A DNA stretch of 43,070 nucleotides. Origin: Chryseosolibacter indicum (lineage in GTDB: Bacteria; Bacteroidota; Bacteroidia; Cytophagales; Cyclobacteriaceae). Position numbers and translations under genes: made by a program. Location of the stretch: contig NZ_JAHESD010000051.1 in the NCBI RefSeq assembly GCF_018598585.1, forward strand, positions 1 through 43,070, in the 5' to 3' direction. Positions 40,926 to 43,070 of this stretch are shown piece by piece (the first letter of the stretch is position 1; each line of letters begins with the position of its first letter). Under the pieces are notes generated by a model. The model was not told the DNA's origin and did no database searches. It saw nothing but the letters and a program-made list of their open reading frames with translations.

Positions 40926-41261
40926 AAAGGGGAGGAGTTAATTGTAATGAAGCTACCCTCCTCCTATACAATTAGAAACACGTAAAACGCCTGATTTTAA
41001 TGGAAAATCGTTTGTGTTAAAATAACGTTGCTACCCTTGGGTTACACGAAAAATAGGTATATGTATCGGTAAATTATGGATAATCATACCCCTCAAATGG
41101 GGTTAGCACTGGAAATACATTAAACGATAGTTATGAGAAACTTTAAGTGTTGTGATGGCTTTCATGAGGATTGCGAAGTAATATCTTAATTCGAATAGGT
41201 ATGATTAATTTGATTTGTATTTTGTAAGCACTAATTATAACGATCACTTAAATAAAAGCGA
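40926..41261. other. Intergenic region between divergent genes
   Basis: 336 bases without a gene. A short inverted repeat ACCCC-TCAAAT-GGGGT lies at 41088-41103. The rest is AT-rich and presumably holds the promoters of the flanking divergent genes. Confidence 0.4.
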
Positions 41262-41990
41262 ATGAATTTATCAGGTAATAAGATACTAATTACAGGCGGT
41301 GCCAGTGGAATTGGGTTTGGACTTGCTGAAAGATTTATACAAGAGGGTAACGTAGTTATTATCTGCGGGCGAAGAGAAAACGTACTAAAGGAAGCGTCAA
41401 CTAAATTGCCGGGTGTTATCACAAAAGTATGTGACCTTGCTAACGAAAGGCAGCGCGTTGAGCTCTTTAACTGGATATCACAAGAACATCCTGACCTTAA
41501 TGTTCTTGTTAATAACGCAGGAGTCCAAAACTGGATAAATGTTACTGATGCAGATTTTTATGAGAAGGCTAAAGCAGAAATAATAACCAACGTAGAAGCA
41601 CCGCTTCATCTAGTTACACTATTTATCAAGCTCAGCTCACTCAAAACAATCATTAATGTAACCTCTGGACTGTCATTTGTGCCACTTACAAAAGTACCAG
41701 TATACTCTGCTACCAAAGCATTCTTTCATTCCTTCACGTTATCTTTGCAATACTTACTGAAGTCAAAGAACATTGAAGTTATTGAGATGATACCTCCTGC
41801 ATTAAATACAGACCTTGGCGGGAAGGGATTGCACGATGCCGCGCGCCCTGTAAGCGGTTTTGTTGAATCTATATTCAAGCAGTTAAAAGAAGGCAAAACA
41901 GAATTAACTTACGGCTTTAGTGAAGCAATGGCAAAGGCAAATCCTGAGGAATTAAAAAACAGCTTTAACAGGATGAATCCTCCGCTTTAA
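41262..41990 (+). CDS. Short-chain dehydrogenase/reductase, DltE-like
   Basis: 242 residues, classical SDR. The cofactor motif TGGASGIG is at 11-18 and NNAG at 84-87. The catalytic Ser135 (NVTSGLS), Tyr148 and Lys152 (YSATK) are all present. The overall pattern (FNWISQEHPDLNVLVNNAG, PALNTDLGG) fits the DltE-type oxidoreductases. It is NAD(P)-dependent and cytosolic; the substrate is unknown. The following DUF1801 gene starts 27 bases downstream and may be cotranscribed. Confidence 0.9.
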   Translation: MNLSGNKILITGGASGIGFGLAERFIQEGNVVIICGRRENVLKEASTKLPGVITKVCDLANERQRVELFNWISQEHPDLNVLVNNAGVQNWINVTDADFYEKAKAEIITNVEAPLHLVTLFIKLSSLKTIINVTSGLSFVPLTKVPVYSATKAFFHSFTLSLQYLLKSKNIEVIEMIPPALNTDLGGKGLHDAARPVSGFVESIFKQLKEGKTELTYGFSEAMAKANPEELKNSFNRMNPPL

Positions 41991-42017
41991 TACTTACTTC
42001 GTCTTAAATATTATAAT

Positions 42018-42419
42018 ATGCCCTCAAATAAATTGAAGGAAACTAATGAGGTGAATGACTTTCTGGATAATCTTGAGCATCCTTTAATGCCTATTATTCT
42101 GAAATTAAGGAGTGTTATTTTAACCTCCGATAAGAAGCTTACAGAACATATTAAATGGAATGCCCCAAGCTTTTGTATTAATGGAGATGACAGGATTACC
42201 ATGAAGTTATTCCCTCCTAAAAATGTTCAAATCATCTTTCATCGAGGAGCAAAAGTTAAAGCACAGCCAAAAGAGAAGTTAATAGACGATATTACTGGTC
42301 TGTTAAAGTGGGTGACAAATGACCGTGCGGTAGCAACTTTCACCTCATTAGAAGAAGTTGAATCCAAAGCGAGTGATCTAAAAGTCATCGTAAAGAAATG
42401 GATTGAATTTGCTTTGTAG
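42018..42419 (+). CDS. DUF1801 (YdhG-like) domain protein
   Basis: 133 residues. The pattern FLDNLEHPLMPIILKLRSVI, then EHIKWNAPSFCINGDDRIT and VQIIFHRGAK is the DUF1801/YdhG-like fold, a small alpha/beta protein widespread in bacteria. No catalytic role is established for the family. It is followed 14 bases later by a GNAT gene on the same strand. Confidence 0.85.
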   Translation: MPSNKLKETNEVNDFLDNLEHPLMPIILKLRSVILTSDKKLTEHIKWNAPSFCINGDDRITMKLFPPKNVQIIFHRGAKVKAQPKEKLIDDITGLLKWVTNDRAVATFTSLEEVESKASDLKVIVKKWIEFAL

Positions 42420-42433
42420 AAGATTAATTGGCC

Positions 42434-42856
42434 ATGGTAGTTGAACAAATAAGACCGGAGGTAACGTGGTATATAAGACAACAGGTAATGTGGCCTGATA
42501 AACCGATTGACTTTGTAAAACTGGAAGATGATTTTGAGGGGTTTCATTACGGTCTTTATAAAGATCATGTGCTCACTTCTGTAATCTCCTGCTTCGAAAA
42601 GGGTGATGAATTGCAATTCAGAAAGTTTGCAACTTTAAAAGAATATCAGGGCCAAGGCCTGGGTACGTACTTGTTAAACTACATTCTTGATGATGCCATA
42701 AAGCGTGGATTTAAACGGATCTGGTGCAATGCAAGGGCGGATAAGAAAGGTTTTTATGAAAAGTTCGGACTAGCTGATACAAGTAAAGCCTTCTCAAAAG
42801 AAGGCGTTACATTTACCATCATGGAATTAATTGTATCGCGAAAAAGCTCTGGGTAA
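42434..42856 (+). CDS. GNAT-family N-acetyltransferase
   Basis: 140 residues from the ATG at 42434; a TTG at 42428 would add two residues. The acetyl-CoA-binding motif is FRKFATLKEYQGQGLGTYLL (Q-x-x-G-x-G) and the C-terminal KRIWCNARADKKGFYEKFGL is typical. It resembles ElaA/YjdJ-like GNATs with the IRQQVMWPDKP start. Substrate unknown. Its stop lies 2 bases from the stop of the converging hydrolase gene. Confidence 0.9.
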   Translation: MVVEQIRPEVTWYIRQQVMWPDKPIDFVKLEDDFEGFHYGLYKDHVLTSVISCFEKGDELQFRKFATLKEYQGQGLGTYLLNYILDDAIKRGFKRIWCNARADKKGFYEKFGLADTSKAFSKEGVTFTIMELIVSRKSSG

Positions 42857-42858
42857 TC

Positions 42859-43070
42859 TTACTTGGACAGAAAGTCTAGCAATGGTTTTATAAAACGATC
42901 AAAGGCTTCAATGTGGGGGAGGTGTCCGACATTGTCAAGTTCAACCAATTTCGAGTTTAATATTTTCTTCTGCGTGTCTCTTCCCAACTGAGGATAATTG
43001 CCTAATGTTTTACGAACATCTTCCGGTATAGTGTTTTTCCCGATAGCAGTTCTATCACGCTGTCCAATGA
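42859..43070 (-). CDS. Alpha/beta hydrolase, C-terminal part
   Basis: Partial gene running off the right edge; the stop is at 42859-42861. The visible ~70 residues include GQRDRTAIGKN, a loop typical of epoxide-hydrolase/haloperoxidase-like alpha/beta hydrolases, and the catalytic histidine in NVGHLPHIEAFDRFIKPLLDF. Nucleophile and acid residues lie outside the window, so substrate class is not decidable. Confidence 0.85.
   Translation of the reverse strand, partial: IGQRDRTAIGKNTIPEDVRKTLGNYPQLGRDTQKKILNSKLVELDNVGHLPHIEAFDRFIKPLLDFLSK

Overview
The window looks like a chromosome segment from a Bacteroidota species, probably of the Cytophagales type. The evidence is a gliding-motility/type IX secretion C-terminal domain protein, a Bacteroidetes-style tyrosine recombinase and relaxase, an SH3/TPR membrane protein, TonB-like secreted proteins, and several promoters matching the Bacteroidetes -7 box TAnnTTTG. 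Genus and species cannot be decided from the sequence alone.

Layout. (1) 1-4936: the end of a ferredoxin-NADP reductase gene and its [2Fe-2S] ferredoxin. These are followed by an AraC-type regulator with three flavin/NAD(P)H oxidoreductase genes (MDR quinone-type reductase, NmrA-like SDR, old yellow enzyme). This looks like an electrophile or quinone stress regulon, with an identical 20-bp site in front of both target promoters. (2) 4937-9024: a PAS histidine kinase, then a divergent pair of a second NmrA-like SDR and an HxlR regulator with a large palindrome between them, then about 700 bases of decayed sequence and small tandem repeats. (3) About 9025-30344: an integrated, mobilizable island of about 21.3 kb in the 3' end of tRNA-Lys(TTT). 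A 16-bp duplication of the tRNA end marks the left edge. The intact tRNA and the integrase mark the right edge. (4) 30403-43070: core-like chromosome with an SH3/TPR protein, a giant T9SS-type surface protein, RlmD, GNAT acetyltransferases, a subtilase, two tRNA-Leu genes, topoisomerase IB, a retropepsin-like protease, an SDR, a DUF1801 protein and the end of an alpha/beta hydrolase gene.

The island carries a mobility core: integrase, excisionase-like HTH, winged-helix protein, MobC, relaxase, and a coiled-coil membrane protein encoded out of frame inside the relaxase gene. The cargo looks like anti-phage defence. There is a Hachiman-like nuclease/helicase pair. A NUDIX hydrolase gene overlaps a PLD-helicase-DUF3427 gene. 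A DUF3883 nuclease-like gene is broken by an in-frame stop. Most striking is a seven-gene, tightly packed, same-strand operon (14750 down to 9197): AbiEi-like antitoxin, AbiEii nucleotidyltransferase toxin, metallophosphoesterase, GIY-YIG (T5orf172) nuclease fused to a membrane domain, 5-TM protein, Fe(II)/2-oxoglutarate dioxygenase, and a HEPN-like/zinc-ribbon protein. I know of no described system with this composition, so it is the best candidate for a novel system here. All functional statements are inference from motifs and context; no database search was possible.
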